Shown here in pieces: positions 1-9,747 of a stretch of 64,000 bases of DNA. The position numbers were made by a program, and so were the translations under genes. How positions within the stretch are numbered: position 1 is the stretch's first letter; each line of letters starts with the position of its first letter. Source of the DNA: Podospora pseudoanserina (lineage: Eukaryota > Ascomycota > Sordariomycetes > Sordariales > Podosporaceae); contig NC_085925.1 in NCBI RefSeq assembly GCF_035222485.1, positions 4,030,001-4,094,000 on the forward strand, given 5' to 3'. Below the pieces are notes generated by a model. The model had not been told where the DNA came from. It saw only the letters and a program-made list of their open reading frames with translations, and made no database searches.

Positions 1-1588
1 CATTGGCAAACAAGTCCCGTGTATCAGTCTCACATCCCGATGATCTGCAAGGAGGGGTAGCACAAGACAAACATACCTCGACGAAAATCTTGTTCAACTC
101 AAGAAAGGCGACAGTCTTCCCAGGACACCCCCATCGTCCATACCCGAATACAAGTTCGGCCACTCTCTTCATCTCGACAAACTTCTTCTCGTTCTGAGCC
201 GCGGCCTCGATCCACCTCTCGGGTCGAAAAAGGTCCGCATCCTCCCCGAAGGTGCCCTTGTGCCGTCCTGTTGACCAGAAGCTTGCTGCAATTCTCGTCC
301 CACCAGGCACAAATTTGCCGTCGATGGTATCACCTTCGGGGGGAACCACCTTCAACGGGATGCCGGTGAAGGGGGGGTAGAGACGAAGTCCTTCGTAGAT
401 GACTCCCTGCAGATATGGCAGTTTGGCACCTTCGGCGGCTGTGATTGGATTCGAGATCTTGCCGCTCTTGATGCCCTCATCAATCTCTGTCTGCAGAGCT
501 TGATACACCCTCGGCGTTGTCATGACATATAGCATTGTCGCTCGAATGGCGGTAGCGGTTGTATCAGACCCGGCCACGATCTGGATCAAGACCTCGGCTT
601 CGCACTCACGCTGAGAGAGACCATGCCGTACAAACGAGCCCTTCCAAGGAATTACCTGTCAGCGGTCGTCGTTGCCGAGTCCTAGAGAAGAGGGGAAACC
701 TACCAACATGTCCTTCCTGTCCTCTGCCCCCTCTCCGAATCTCTCCCCCACCAACATCCGAGCCAGTCTCATCAGCAACCCCAGCCCCGCCTTGTCCGTC
801 GCTTTTGGCCCGATCAATTTCAGAGTAAGATCATTTGCAAACAACCCCCTCAACAAGGGAGCCGACGATATTGCAACCGACTTCGGAGCATGTCTCTCCA
901 CTAATCCCAAATAATCAACCCCGTGCTTATCCGCTCCCTCGGTCAGTACCATCTCAAAGTCGGCCTCATGACCAAACGCAATCCGCGAAATACTATCCAA
1001 GGTGAAATGTGAGCTCAACCTGGCCAAATCAATCGTCATTCCCTGCTCGACTTTGCGCTCAAGTACCTCTCTCACTTGTCGCAGTTTGAGGTCAATATCC
1101 CCTTCCAAATTCGGCACATCCTTCCCCGCGTACCCAGCTGAGAGCTTAGCCTTGAGCTCGTCGTGGTACTTGGTGTCCAAGGTCGTGAACATGGTGTCGG
1201 TGAGGGGATCAAGCCGGGACTGTTTATACCAGTCGGATCTGGAGTATTTGGACCGAGCCCCTGAGGTGCGTCTGATCACCTCCGGGTCCGACGTGATGAG
1301 GTCGTTGGGGCCAACTCGGATGGTGGACATGTGGCCGTACTTGGAGTTGGCAGCAGTGAAGTAGTCGGCCATGCGGCCCGAGCGGTGGACCTTGTAGAGC
1401 CAGAGATATGAGAAAGAAGTGGTAGGCGGGCCAGGGAAGCGCCGGAGTGGAGAGAAAAAATGGCAGTAGATGGCAGTAGAGAGGTAGTATGTCATGAACA
1501 GAAGCAGCAGAAAAGCAGGGACCGAGTAGGAGAGCGGAGGGTTGGGGATCTCGGGCAGAACGGCCATCATGTGCGACGGATAAGTCAT
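1..1588 (-). CDS. Cytochrome P450 monooxygenase, pisatin-demethylase-like (partial, 3' end outside window)
   Basis: Haem-thiolate monooxygenase, probably ER-anchored. Exon 1 is 704-1588 (start ATG at 1586-1588) and exon 2 is 77-640; the 63-nt intron 641-703 restores the frame as DML/GSFVRHGL. Visible features are an N-terminal membrane anchor (about residues 19-44, followed by the proline-rich hinge RRFPGPP), the I-helix AGSDTT near residue 318, the ExxR motif (EGLR) near 378 and the haem-binding segment FGYGRWGCPGK with the thiolate Cys near 467. A donor (GTATGT) at 76 begins a second intron. It may end at 29, leaving a few codons of a last exon before the window edge, or run off the window. 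The family matches fungal CYPs that oxidise plant phenolics or secondary metabolites; the substrate is unknown. No other biosynthetic genes lie beside it. Confidence 0.93.
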
Positions 1589-2536
1589 GGCTTCGGTATC
1601 CTAGTGGGAGGTACAAAACAGAGAAATACTGACGAGAAGCTTAACAGCGAGTTGACACAAGAAGGAGCTGGAAAGAGGGGAAAGTCCATCATGTGGAAGG
1701 CGCATAGAGATATCCATTTCCCCCGCACACTGTAGGTTGCATGAGTGCCAACTTCACCAATCACTTGAACATTGATGCTGTGTTACACTCCTTCATCGTC
1801 TTGGTAAACAACAAGGCGGCACCTTACCATAGGTAGCCAATAAGCCACTGGTAGGCCAAGGTACCTAGGTAGCGATCTTGTGAGCAGGGCAACTACCTTG
1901 AAAAGAAAGAAAAAAGAAAAAGAAATAGGAGATGGTGAATACCACCAAGAATCAAAACCTTCAGATTTACAATTACAACAGGCCGAGGTTGGTCGCACCT
2001 ACTTAAGGCCGTGATCTTTTGCTTCAGAGTTTCCTTTATACCTACCTATGAACCTACCTTAATTACTTCAGGAATGACTTCACACTTGGCCCGTGCCCAT
2101 TTCTGAAGTCTTTCCCGAGGACTCATCCATCGATTGATCCACTGGTTCAGAAAGGCTATTTATTCAGAAGACGTGATCTTCAGGTTGGTGGTGGCTGAAA
2201 GTGAATAACGCCCTTACCTAAGCCAAGGTCTGGTTGCGCCGTGGCCTCGCTGCAAACCTTACTCAAATTCCTGTCGAAACCTCTCTTCCGGAAAGATATG
2301 ATTGTTCCCAAAAGAACCCTATGCTCATTCTTTTGTGGCACAGGCCAGGCTGCCTGCAAGCCCCATATTCACCTCCCGTTGCTAGGGCTGGTGGCTGTTT
2401 GATTCTTACCTCACTTCACACTCTCACTGTTTTCTTCGCTCGGGACGCCCAAAAAATCCTTCTTTTCCATACCGCAGTCTTCGACATAGGTAATAAATCA
2501 AGCAGTCTACCAGAGACACCCCTATCGAACATCAAC
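1589..2536. other. Intergenic, upstream of the P450
   Basis: No gene recognised. It holds several AGGTAGG/CCTACCT motifs (about 1830-1875 and 2039-2060) of the kind repeated in other intergenic parts of this window, and it carries the P450 promoter. Confidence 0.5.
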
Positions 2537-2550
2537 ATGGAAAAGAGCCT

Positions 2551-2820
2551 TTGGGCGAATGCCTTCTACTTCGACTTTCCGATGAGCTGTTGAGGATGAT
2601 AACGGAGGAGGTCTTTCATGTTGGCAAGCCATGGACGCGTCGAGATAACAGCTGGGGGGATGAAGACCCGACCGACATCAATCACAAGGTCCGCTTCTCT
2701 CAATTACACACGCTTATTCGCATTTGCCGCCGTTTCTACACAGTCGGAATGCCCATTCTGTATTCGAGCCTGGAATTCCGTTCGGCTTCAGACTGCAGAC
2801 AACAACACAAACCTATTTAG
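2551..2820 (+). pseudogene. F-box-like N-terminal fragment
   Basis: An 89-codon ORF beginning MGECLLLRLSDELLRMITEE. The pattern LxxLxDELLxMIxxEV followed by a stretch like LIRICRRFYTVGMPILYSSL resembles the start of the fungal F-box/LRR proteins that recruit substrates to SCF ubiquitin ligases. Such proteins usually run for 400-600 residues, but here the frame ends abruptly and the following sequence up to the tRNA at 3040 shows no LRR-like continuation. I see no clear splice pair that would extend it. It is best read as a truncated relic, or as the first exon of a gene I cannot follow. The family assignment is an inference from a short stretch. Confidence 0.35.
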
Positions 2821-3039
2821 CTTAACACATGAACACCAGTGATGATGGATGATGAGTCAAGAGAAAAGAGAAACATAACGGCTTTGCCCACTGTCCAGAT
2901 GACCAAAGATCTTGACCACTATCAATGAACTGAGCGGAAAAGGGTGTGCCTAAAACCCGGTGACAGTGTCCTATTCTGATTCAACTATAAACCACTTTTT
3001 CCCTGCCAGCCCTCACCAATTCAGATGATTGGCTGCCAT

Positions 3040-3127
3040 GCCCGGCTAGCTCAATCGGTAGAGCGTGAGACTCTTAAGGGGTACCTCCGTAATCTCAAGG
3101 TTGTGGGTTCGACCCCCACGTCGGGCT
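3040..3127 (+). tRNA. tRNA-Lys(CTT) with a 15-nt intron
   Basis: The acceptor stem GCCCGGC pairs with GTCGGGC. The D arm TAGCTCAATCGGTAGAGC and T arm GTGGG-TTCGACC-CCCAC are canonical. The anticodon stem TGAGA/TCTCA encloses loop CTCTTA...A with anticodon CTT. An insert of about 15 nt directly after position 37 is at the standard site of tRNA-splicing-endonuclease introns. A TTTT Pol III stop lies about 25 nt downstream (near 3152). Confidence 0.93.
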
Positions 3128-5917
3128 CAATTCCCGTTGCTGATCTTCTACTTTTGCAAATATTTTGCATTGTCATTCTCTTTTCCATCTTGTGGCTTTT
3201 TTTTTTTTTTTGGCATGTTGCTTACATTTCGCGGGAGGACTCCGACAGCAATTAAGGTGTGGCGAATTTTCTGCAGGCACATGTTGTGATACCACTGGAT
3301 ACGCAAAGCTTGTTGACGACACTCGCCACAGTATGGCTGGTGAACAAGTGATCGACACTGCGGACGCTGGGGAGGCGCAACAAAGACGAGGTCGGATCAG
3401 ATGATGTTTATCTTTTGACACCATACAACCGAGAAACAAAACAAGTGGCCAATTTGTGTCGGTCCGGAGCTGGTAAAAAGCAGCAGGTAGGACGTTGGAG
3501 GACGGGATTGGCCCCAACGTTCCTGGTTCCTGGCCTGCCGTGCCGAACCGGGGCGCGGGAGCTTTGCTAGTGCCGGCGGCTCGGTACATAGGCAGGCCCC
3601 GAGAGAAAAGAAATTTATTCCCGGTCCCCTTACCCTCGTGTCGTTTCTTGCAGGGGGGGAAACGACAAAAAGTTCCGACCCGTCCAGTGAAGAATATACC
3701 AGTACGCGGCGGCACTCATCGGTGGCAACTCATTGGGTGTCCATCATGGCGGTTTGTTGGGAAAGGACTACACTAGGAAAGCCATGAGGTTGACGCGCGC
3801 CCCATCACTGTCGTACGCTTTAAACCATGGGAACTTTCGAAACGAACAGTCAACTGTGGCGAGTATGAAAGTGGTGTTTTCTTGCAGTGGTCCACCTGTG
3901 GCTGACGATTCCCAGATACTGGTCGACGTTCGCAGACGCCAATGATCTAGACCGCCCATCGGGGAAAAAGCTAGAGCTTGAGGAGCCGTCATATGAGCTG
4001 TTGAAAGGATCTGGTTGTTTTTGTGACCAATTCTGTGACGAGCGGATATCGATCCTCGGAGAAGCAGCTCAGGCCGGCTGCTCCTAGGTAGGTAGTCTAT
4101 GCATGGCTTGCATTTGCCATTGGCGACAAGTTTCCGGGAGATGCACGCTGGTCCAGTCGGTTCATCTGAAATATATGCTTGGACGGGTTCGGCAGTCGCT
4201 GTCATCTCAAAAAGCCATGCTTGCGGTGCAACGAGATCCAATCCTCCGTAACCAAGAGTTGGGTTGGAGGGGTGAGGGGCAGGAAAGGGTGGGGTTCAAC
4301 ATCCCACCTCCACCGCATGCCCCAATCAGCTGGGGATATTGGCTCGTTGGACGGCTCCAGAGACATTGTGCACCTATCTCAAACTCTGGCAATACATTGA
4401 TGAATGTTGGAAGCTGCCTTGCCAGTCCAAAATACTGTAAGTATCCTGTCATGACAAAAAGCAGACAATCACTTTGGAAGGTGAGAAGACATCACTAACC
4501 GCCCGAGTTTCAACCAACAAAGACTTTCCAACCCCAAACCCGACTCCACCTGCCCAACCCAAGAACCGAAGAGCTGGAGGCTGGTCTCGGTCAAAACCCT
4601 CCGGCAAGACCCAACGGTTTGTGCCGGGTTCCCAGCCCAAACTGTTCCTCCGGAAGCATGCTTTCTTGGTGTTGCTTTACGGTGGGCAGCACATACTGAC
4701 ATGTACGGGCCCTACTGTGTAGGTGTCAAGAGTCTCAACTGTCAGTTGAGCCAAGAACGAGCTGAATAGCTGCCCGCAGCCCTCGTACGGTATGGTCCCT
4801 TCTAGAACTCGGTCTTTCTCACGTGCGGTGAGGGGGAAGAGGGAAGAAGCTTCCACGTTTGTTCCACCTCCATCGATGAGGCTGTTGACAGAATACCGAG
4901 CGATCGGTAGAAAGCACGGAAACACCTGCATCCGGATGAAGATGGAAAGGGCTTTACAAGTATAAAAGCAGTGGGAACGTCCGCTGGTGAGGCTTGAGAA
5001 AGAGGGTCTCTTTCCCAGGGCTGCGCATGGCTTGTAAGCGCCGCCTGCCTGCCGCAGCCCCACATTTTCCGGAGCAATCTCTCCGGGCCTGTACGAAGGA
5101 GATGCTTGAAGACAGGTCCAGGTGGTGCAGCAAAAAAAAAAAGACTTGCGGATTGCGGATGCACCGAATATATTCCGCCGTGCACTGGAAAATGACGGAT
5201 TTGTCTTGCCGGGTGTGTGGCCCACAGTCTTCTTTCCCCTTTCAGGACCCTTTCGACGTGTCACCATGCTATGCCTTTGCCACAGCACGCCAGCCAGGTC
5301 CAAAGTCGAAGCCGTCGCCCCCAGACACTGACCCGTCCCCTACGCTACACCTTTCGTCTGCAGTGGGTGAGGTGGCGAGAACCAGCTGTCCGTCACTGCC
5401 TGTAGCTGGTTGGGAGCCCTGGCCGCAGTGAAGCCCAGTGCCAAGCCCATGGTTCCGTTGAGCTCTCAGGAGGTACCTATTGCTCCCTCCACCCCTGCCC
5501 GCTCACTATCCCCCAATAACCTTACATACGACGCCAAACCACATACCAAAAGACGGAAGCCTTGAGAGGATACAAGAACGAAATTCCCGGGTTTTCTTCA
5601 GGCTCCCCTAACCCGGGGCAGCCAGAGCCGATCATCTTTAGTCGCCAAACCATCCCCTATATCATGAGCCACACCAAGACAACCACACCACAGACGAGAA
5701 AAGCAAAACGAATTCATCGGCAACAGGGCATCTACACGGGCATAGTCATCATCAACAGAATCCCATGAGTACTCTTGCTCTTCCTACACACCCTCGAGCT
5801 TCACCACCAGCATCACCAGCATCCGAACAGATCCGCCGTCCCTCCCCACCACCTCTTTGCTGTGCTGTCATCTCTTCCAGGCCGTGAGGTACTAGCCCAC
5901 TGAGCCCGCCTTCATTA
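3128..5917. other. Gene-poor stretch between tRNA-Lys and the small Cys-rich ORF
   Basis: Only short overlapping ORFs on both strands, none with a recognisable domain. It holds a T15 tract (3197-3211), an A-run near 5132 and an AGGTAGG motif near 4086. I see no transposon ends or repeats. Confidence 0.5.
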
Positions 5918-6118
5918 ATGTGCACTGAGCACACGACCGGTAACTGCCCAGCCTGCGGGAAGGATTACCTGGTCTTCGTCGAGTTTTGCAAAGACTACCA
6001 CCCACCGTTGGTGACTTGTCCCAACGGCACCACCATCGTTCGTGTTGAAATGGAAGAGGGCGGCTGTCCGAGTCCTGTCTGCCCCAACAGTCGGAACGGA
6101 GGTTGTGCCGTCATGTAG
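5918..6118 (+). CDS. Small Cys-rich hypothetical protein (66 aa)
   Basis: Single-exon ORF from an ATG. The eight Cys include CPAC near the N-terminus, single Cys in VEFC and VTCPNG, and the tail GGCPSPVCPNSRNGGC. It has no signal peptide or membrane segment. The spacing of Cys pairs suggests a small zinc-binding or disulphide fold, and the general look resembles the short MCT-starting Cys-rich proteins predicted in many Sordariomycetes. I cannot name a function. Its stop lies 108 bp from the stop of the convergent NAXE gene, and an AAC-rich microsatellite begins immediately after it. Coding status rests on length, ATG start and Cys pattern only. Confidence 0.45.
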   Translation: MCTEHTTGNCPACGKDYLVFVEFCKDYHPPLVTCPNGTTIVRVEMEEGGCPSPVCPNSRNGGCAVM

Positions 6119-6178
6119 CAGCAGCAGAAACAAGAACAAGAACAAGAACAAGAACAACAACAACAACAACAACAACAG
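6119..6178. repeat. Microsatellite (CAAGAA)n/(CAA)n
   Basis: About four AAGAAC hexamers run into about seven CAA triplets, starting right behind the stop of the small Cys-rich ORF and ending about 50 bp from the NAXE stop on the other strand. It probably lies in the overlapping 3' UTRs of both genes. Confidence 0.9.
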
Positions 6179-6225
6179 AGACGGAAACCACACCAAGACG
6201 CCTGTTTCGACCCCCCCGAACCACG

Positions 6226-7535
6226 TTAGAGCTTTTGACCGCTGGGTTCAACCTCGACAACTTGATCGAGCCCTTCGTACTCGGGAACGTCAAAGTCATA
6301 TTTTGCTGCGATTGCGGGTGTGACGAAGCTTTTGTGGGGGGAGGGGGGGTGGGGAGAGTCAGTTGGGTCCAGAAGACAAGCAGGATGGGGCGGTTTTGGT
6401 ACGCACCGTCCTCCAATGAAGTGACGGCCCTTGAAGTGTTTGACAAGGGGCTTTGGAGCTGTCAAGCTGATCAGGAAGTTAGGGTGAAAATTACTACCGA
6501 CACCACTTTTGGGCGGGCCCTCCTCGATATCCCAAGATGAGGGGGCATCCACGGAGGTCACCGGGACCTGGGTCTCCGCCATTGCATTGATGACGGCTGG
6601 GAACGGCTCTCGAACTTCTCCAGAGAAACTGAAACCTACACCACCCGACATTGAGTCATCATGAACCATGAGGTGGGAGAGAGGAGAGGAGAAGGGTGAC
6701 AGAAAATAGGTGGAAAAACGAACCAAAAATAGCATCGACAACGTGATCAGCCGAGCTCAACGCCTTGGGGAAATCGTCGACGAAGAGAACATCCAGGTCT
6801 TCCAACTGTTTGGCGAGGCGCTAGATACACGAATAAGCGATCTGCCACGAGAGAAGGTGGCCAGCAGGGCTGGAGAAGGGATCGACCAGGCAAGCAGTGT
6901 AGTAATATGCGCCCGCTGCTGTCTAGGTCAACCATGGGAGGAGAATGTTTTAGTCTGACTTGGACGTGAAGCGCGCATTGCATGTACCTTCGCTATAGGT
7001 ATAGAAGAAGTATTGGGCAAATGAACAACAAAGCGATATTGCCATACAAGAAGAGGAACATGACTTACCTGGTAAAGCTCGTTTTTGCTGCGTTTGGGGT
7101 AGTAAATGGTTGGTTGATAACCGTAATGGCGCAGATGTCGGGCTGCCACAAGACCGTCACCCCCTGAGCAACTGGTGAGCACAGGCCACCCAGGTTGAAA
7201 GTCAATAAAGGGGTCTCAGTCACCATTGTTGCCAGGGCCGACAGCGACCAGAACCCTGCGGCCTTTGTTGAGGGGATGGACGCGGTACACTTGGTTTATT
7301 GTCAACACAGGCCCGCCGGGTTCGAGAACTGATGACGGGATCAGGGCCAGAATTTAACGCACCAACCTGGGATACAGACAGTCCTGCGAGCTCCATGAGC
7401 TGGTCGATGGAGAAGGCGCCTGTGCTCATCAGCTCCCTGTCCAGGGCGGCTGCAGCCTTTGCACCGAGTGTCTACCAGTGACTGTCAGCTGCCATTCATT
7501 CACCATCAAGCAAAACAGCGTGCCTTGAATACCAT
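6226..7535 (-). CDS. NAXE: NAD(P)H-hydrate epimerase (YjeF_N domain)
   Basis: Repairs damaged NAD(P)H by interconverting the R and S hydrates so that the dehydratase can act; the family is found in mitochondria and cytosol. Seven exons: 7524-7535, 7363-7471, 7224-7289, 7069-7163, 6724-6820, 6407-6635, 6226-6328, giving 236 aa. The family blocks are all present: [10 protein letters not shown], the nucleotide loop [59 protein letters not shown] and the C-terminal [18 protein letters not shown]. The first exon codes only MVFK. Its intron (7472-7523) has a GC donor with a good GCTGAC branch site; the alternative GT donor directly after the ATG would delete VFK. Intron 4 (6821-7068) is unusually long at 248 nt. 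The gene is divergent from the bS16m gene. Confidence 0.93.
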
Positions 7536-8008
7536 GGTCAAGTTCAAGGTGTGGGGCGACCTCTTGCTGTGTATAGTCGAGGACCGAGTGGAGAGAGAGC
7601 AGTGGGAAGGGGAGGAAAATCCGGGGGGAGAAACAGAAAGAAGCAAGACAGGTGATTATATGGTCAATTAGCTCCAAACTCGGAACAAATGAAACGAAAG
7701 CCCAGCAAGCTTTACTGACATCACCCAATGTCTTGATGTAAGGTAAACCACCCAGAAGAGCTCATGTTACAGCCGGAGGGTGGGGCAATGCATGCGCTCA
7801 CGCACCACCTCAGCACCTGCACTCATTTGGCGCACGGACCCCAAGACTGCCCAGCCAGAATTTTTGGAGCTTTCTCCGGTTCCACTCACTCGAGCGAGAG
7901 AGCGCATCCCGCCAGAGAGGCCATCGCCAAAACCTTACGACGACCGCAGCAACCACCGACTCCGTACTCCGTGCCCCGGATCGCACCCGCCCAGCTCAAC
8001 CCCGCAAC
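7536..8008. promoter_or_regulatory. Shared intergenic region NAXE / MRPS16
   Basis: 473 bp between two divergently transcribed nuclear genes for mitochondrial functions. No internal gene recognised. The bS16m side is C/A-rich, as is usual for 5' leaders in this window. Co-regulation from the shared space is possible but not shown. Confidence 0.5.
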
Positions 8009-8482
8009 ATGGTCGTCAAAATCCGTCTCGCCCGCTTCGGGCGCACCAACTCGCCCTTTTACAACATTGTGGTAGCCCATGCCAGGTGCCTCTCCCCGAG
8101 CTCTTCGAAATGAAATTATGATGCTGACGGACAACAAACCAGGACGGCCCGCAACTCCCGCCCCCTCGAGGTGATCGGCACCTACGACCCCATCCCTAAG
8201 AAGGACACCTACGACGAGTCAGGGAGGCTGCACAAGGACATCAAGCTCGACATATCGAGGGCGCAATACTGGATTGGTGTGGGGGCACAGCCGACAGAGA
8301 CAGCGACCAGATTGTTGAGCATGGTGAGAAGAAAAACTCGGGATCGAGATGCGAGAAGGTGGTTTGTGGCTGACCAAGTTTTTCGACATGACCAGGTGGG
8401 AATCGTGGACCCTAAATACCAGAAGACGCCACCAAGGAAGTCGACACCCAAAAAGGAAAAGGCGGCCCCGGCAGAGGCATGA
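8009..8482 (+). CDS. MRPS16: Mitochondrial small-subunit ribosomal protein bS16m
   Basis: Nuclear-encoded component of the mitoribosome small subunit. Exons 8009-8085, 8143-8323 and 8396-8482 give 114 aa. The N-terminus VKIRLARFGRTNSPFYNIVV and the block RPLEVIGTYDPIPK are diagnostic for bacterial-type S16, followed by IGVGAQPTETATRLLSMVGI. The C-terminus is a lysine/proline-rich extension. The second intron (8324-8395, GTGAGA...CCAG) is 72 nt and has no stop in frame, so a retained form would add 24 residues. The spliced form gives LLSMVGIVDPKYQ, which reads like the S16 family; I therefore favour splicing. The N-terminus probably serves as its own import signal, as in fungal S16. Confidence 0.95.
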
Positions 8483-9174
8483 GTTATGGGAGGGTTTCCA
8501 TGGGAATAGGAAGAGTGGCAAAAGATGGGGGTGGGACGGGCGTGTATTCTAAAGGGAGGATGCGTACTGATACCGCACACAACCCCTTGGCATATTTCTA
8601 ACAGGCGTTTTTGGGTCGACACTGTCTGGATTGTACGATACGGTAGGGGAATGGAAGCTCTATCACTATTGTTTGGGAATTGTGGGAAATCTTGCATCTC
8701 GAATGATGAAGTGGAGGGCTTGGGGGTTTTTCACGCCAACGAGTTCCCAACCAGGGCCAAGAACGTGTGACCTCCAAAAACCCAAGACGATTCAAAGTAA
8801 GCAATTGTTGAGGGACCATAGCCAGCTGTCTGCCACATACAAACCCTAATCTTTGCCTGTCCATGATGGCGACCAACAGCATCTACCTTAGCTTGTCTAG
8901 GTAGGTACTCAAATGTGACCGAGCTCCGAGGTCAAGCTGAGCCATAAGACATAATTCACACGTTTACTTCAAGCACTTGTATGAATGCCACGTCCATCTC
9001 AGGACTACACATTCTCTTTTCTAGTATCATAGCCCAACCCCATGCAAGCCGAGATCCCATAATGCGAAAACCCTATCATGCAGACTGTCTCCACGCACCC
9101 ACACCACTCCACCCCACACCAAACCAAGCATGTCTTATACCCCAAAGCCCACAATCTTTCCATCAAGCAAACAA
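8483..9174. other. Intergenic, MRPS16 to tRNA-Arg
   Basis: No gene recognised; one AGGTAGG motif near 8899. It contains the MRPS16 3' UTR. Confidence 0.5.
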
Positions 9175-9267
9175 GGTCCGCTGGCGTAATGGCAGCGCGT
9201 CTGACTACGATCTTGACAAGAGATTCAAGTAATCAGGAGGCTCCAGGTTCGACCCCTGGGCGGATCG
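9175..9267 (+). tRNA. tRNA-Arg(ACG) with a 21-nt intron
   Basis: The acceptor stem GGTCCGC pairs with GCGGATC (one G-U), discriminator G. The anticodon stem TCTGA/TCAGG encloses loop CTACGA...A with anticodon ACG at 9207-9209, read as ICG after deamination. The intron is about 9211-9231, at the standard position after base 37. The T arm CCAGG-TTCGACC-CCTGG is perfect. A TTTTT Pol III terminator begins at 9268. Confidence 0.94.
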
Positions 9268-9747
9268 TTTTTGTCCTCACAAACATCGAGGTTCTTCTTT
9301 TGCCTTTTGTTCATCACTCCCATCTTCCCATCAGCAACATTCCTGCTTGGTGCCGCAGTAAAGACTGCTATGTCACAACATCCAGGAGAAACTCTTCACA
9401 AGACCGAGCCATATTGGAGAGGAAATATATTATCTCTTTTTATTCATCTTTTGGTATCCCTATCCAAGAAAAAAAAAGGCAATGCATCCCGGCCGGCCTC
9501 CCTGTTCAACAGTCCCAGAAACGCCCATGATGTGAAATGTAGACGACTCCCCCTTCCCCCCGAAAACAAAAACCAATAGACATCACCCAGCCGCTTCCCA
9601 TACGCTCCGCTTTGCTCCGGTGGACTCCCTCGTTTCCCGAAAAAACTATCGTGTTGACGCATGACATGTACCTGTACTGTGATCCCCCTTGCTCTTTTGT
9701 AACTTTCTCTACTATAACCGGTCTATAGTGGGCCCATCCAAAAGAGA
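9268..9747. other. Intergenic, tRNA-Arg to the AVT transporter 3' end
   Basis: No gene recognised. A Pol III terminator T-run opens the stretch; the rest probably includes the transporter 3' UTR. Confidence 0.5.

Noticed and set aside
3173-3715. 180-codon minus-strand ORF
   Set aside because: Ends in poly-Lys from a T15 tract and contains no family pattern; other frames are equally open.
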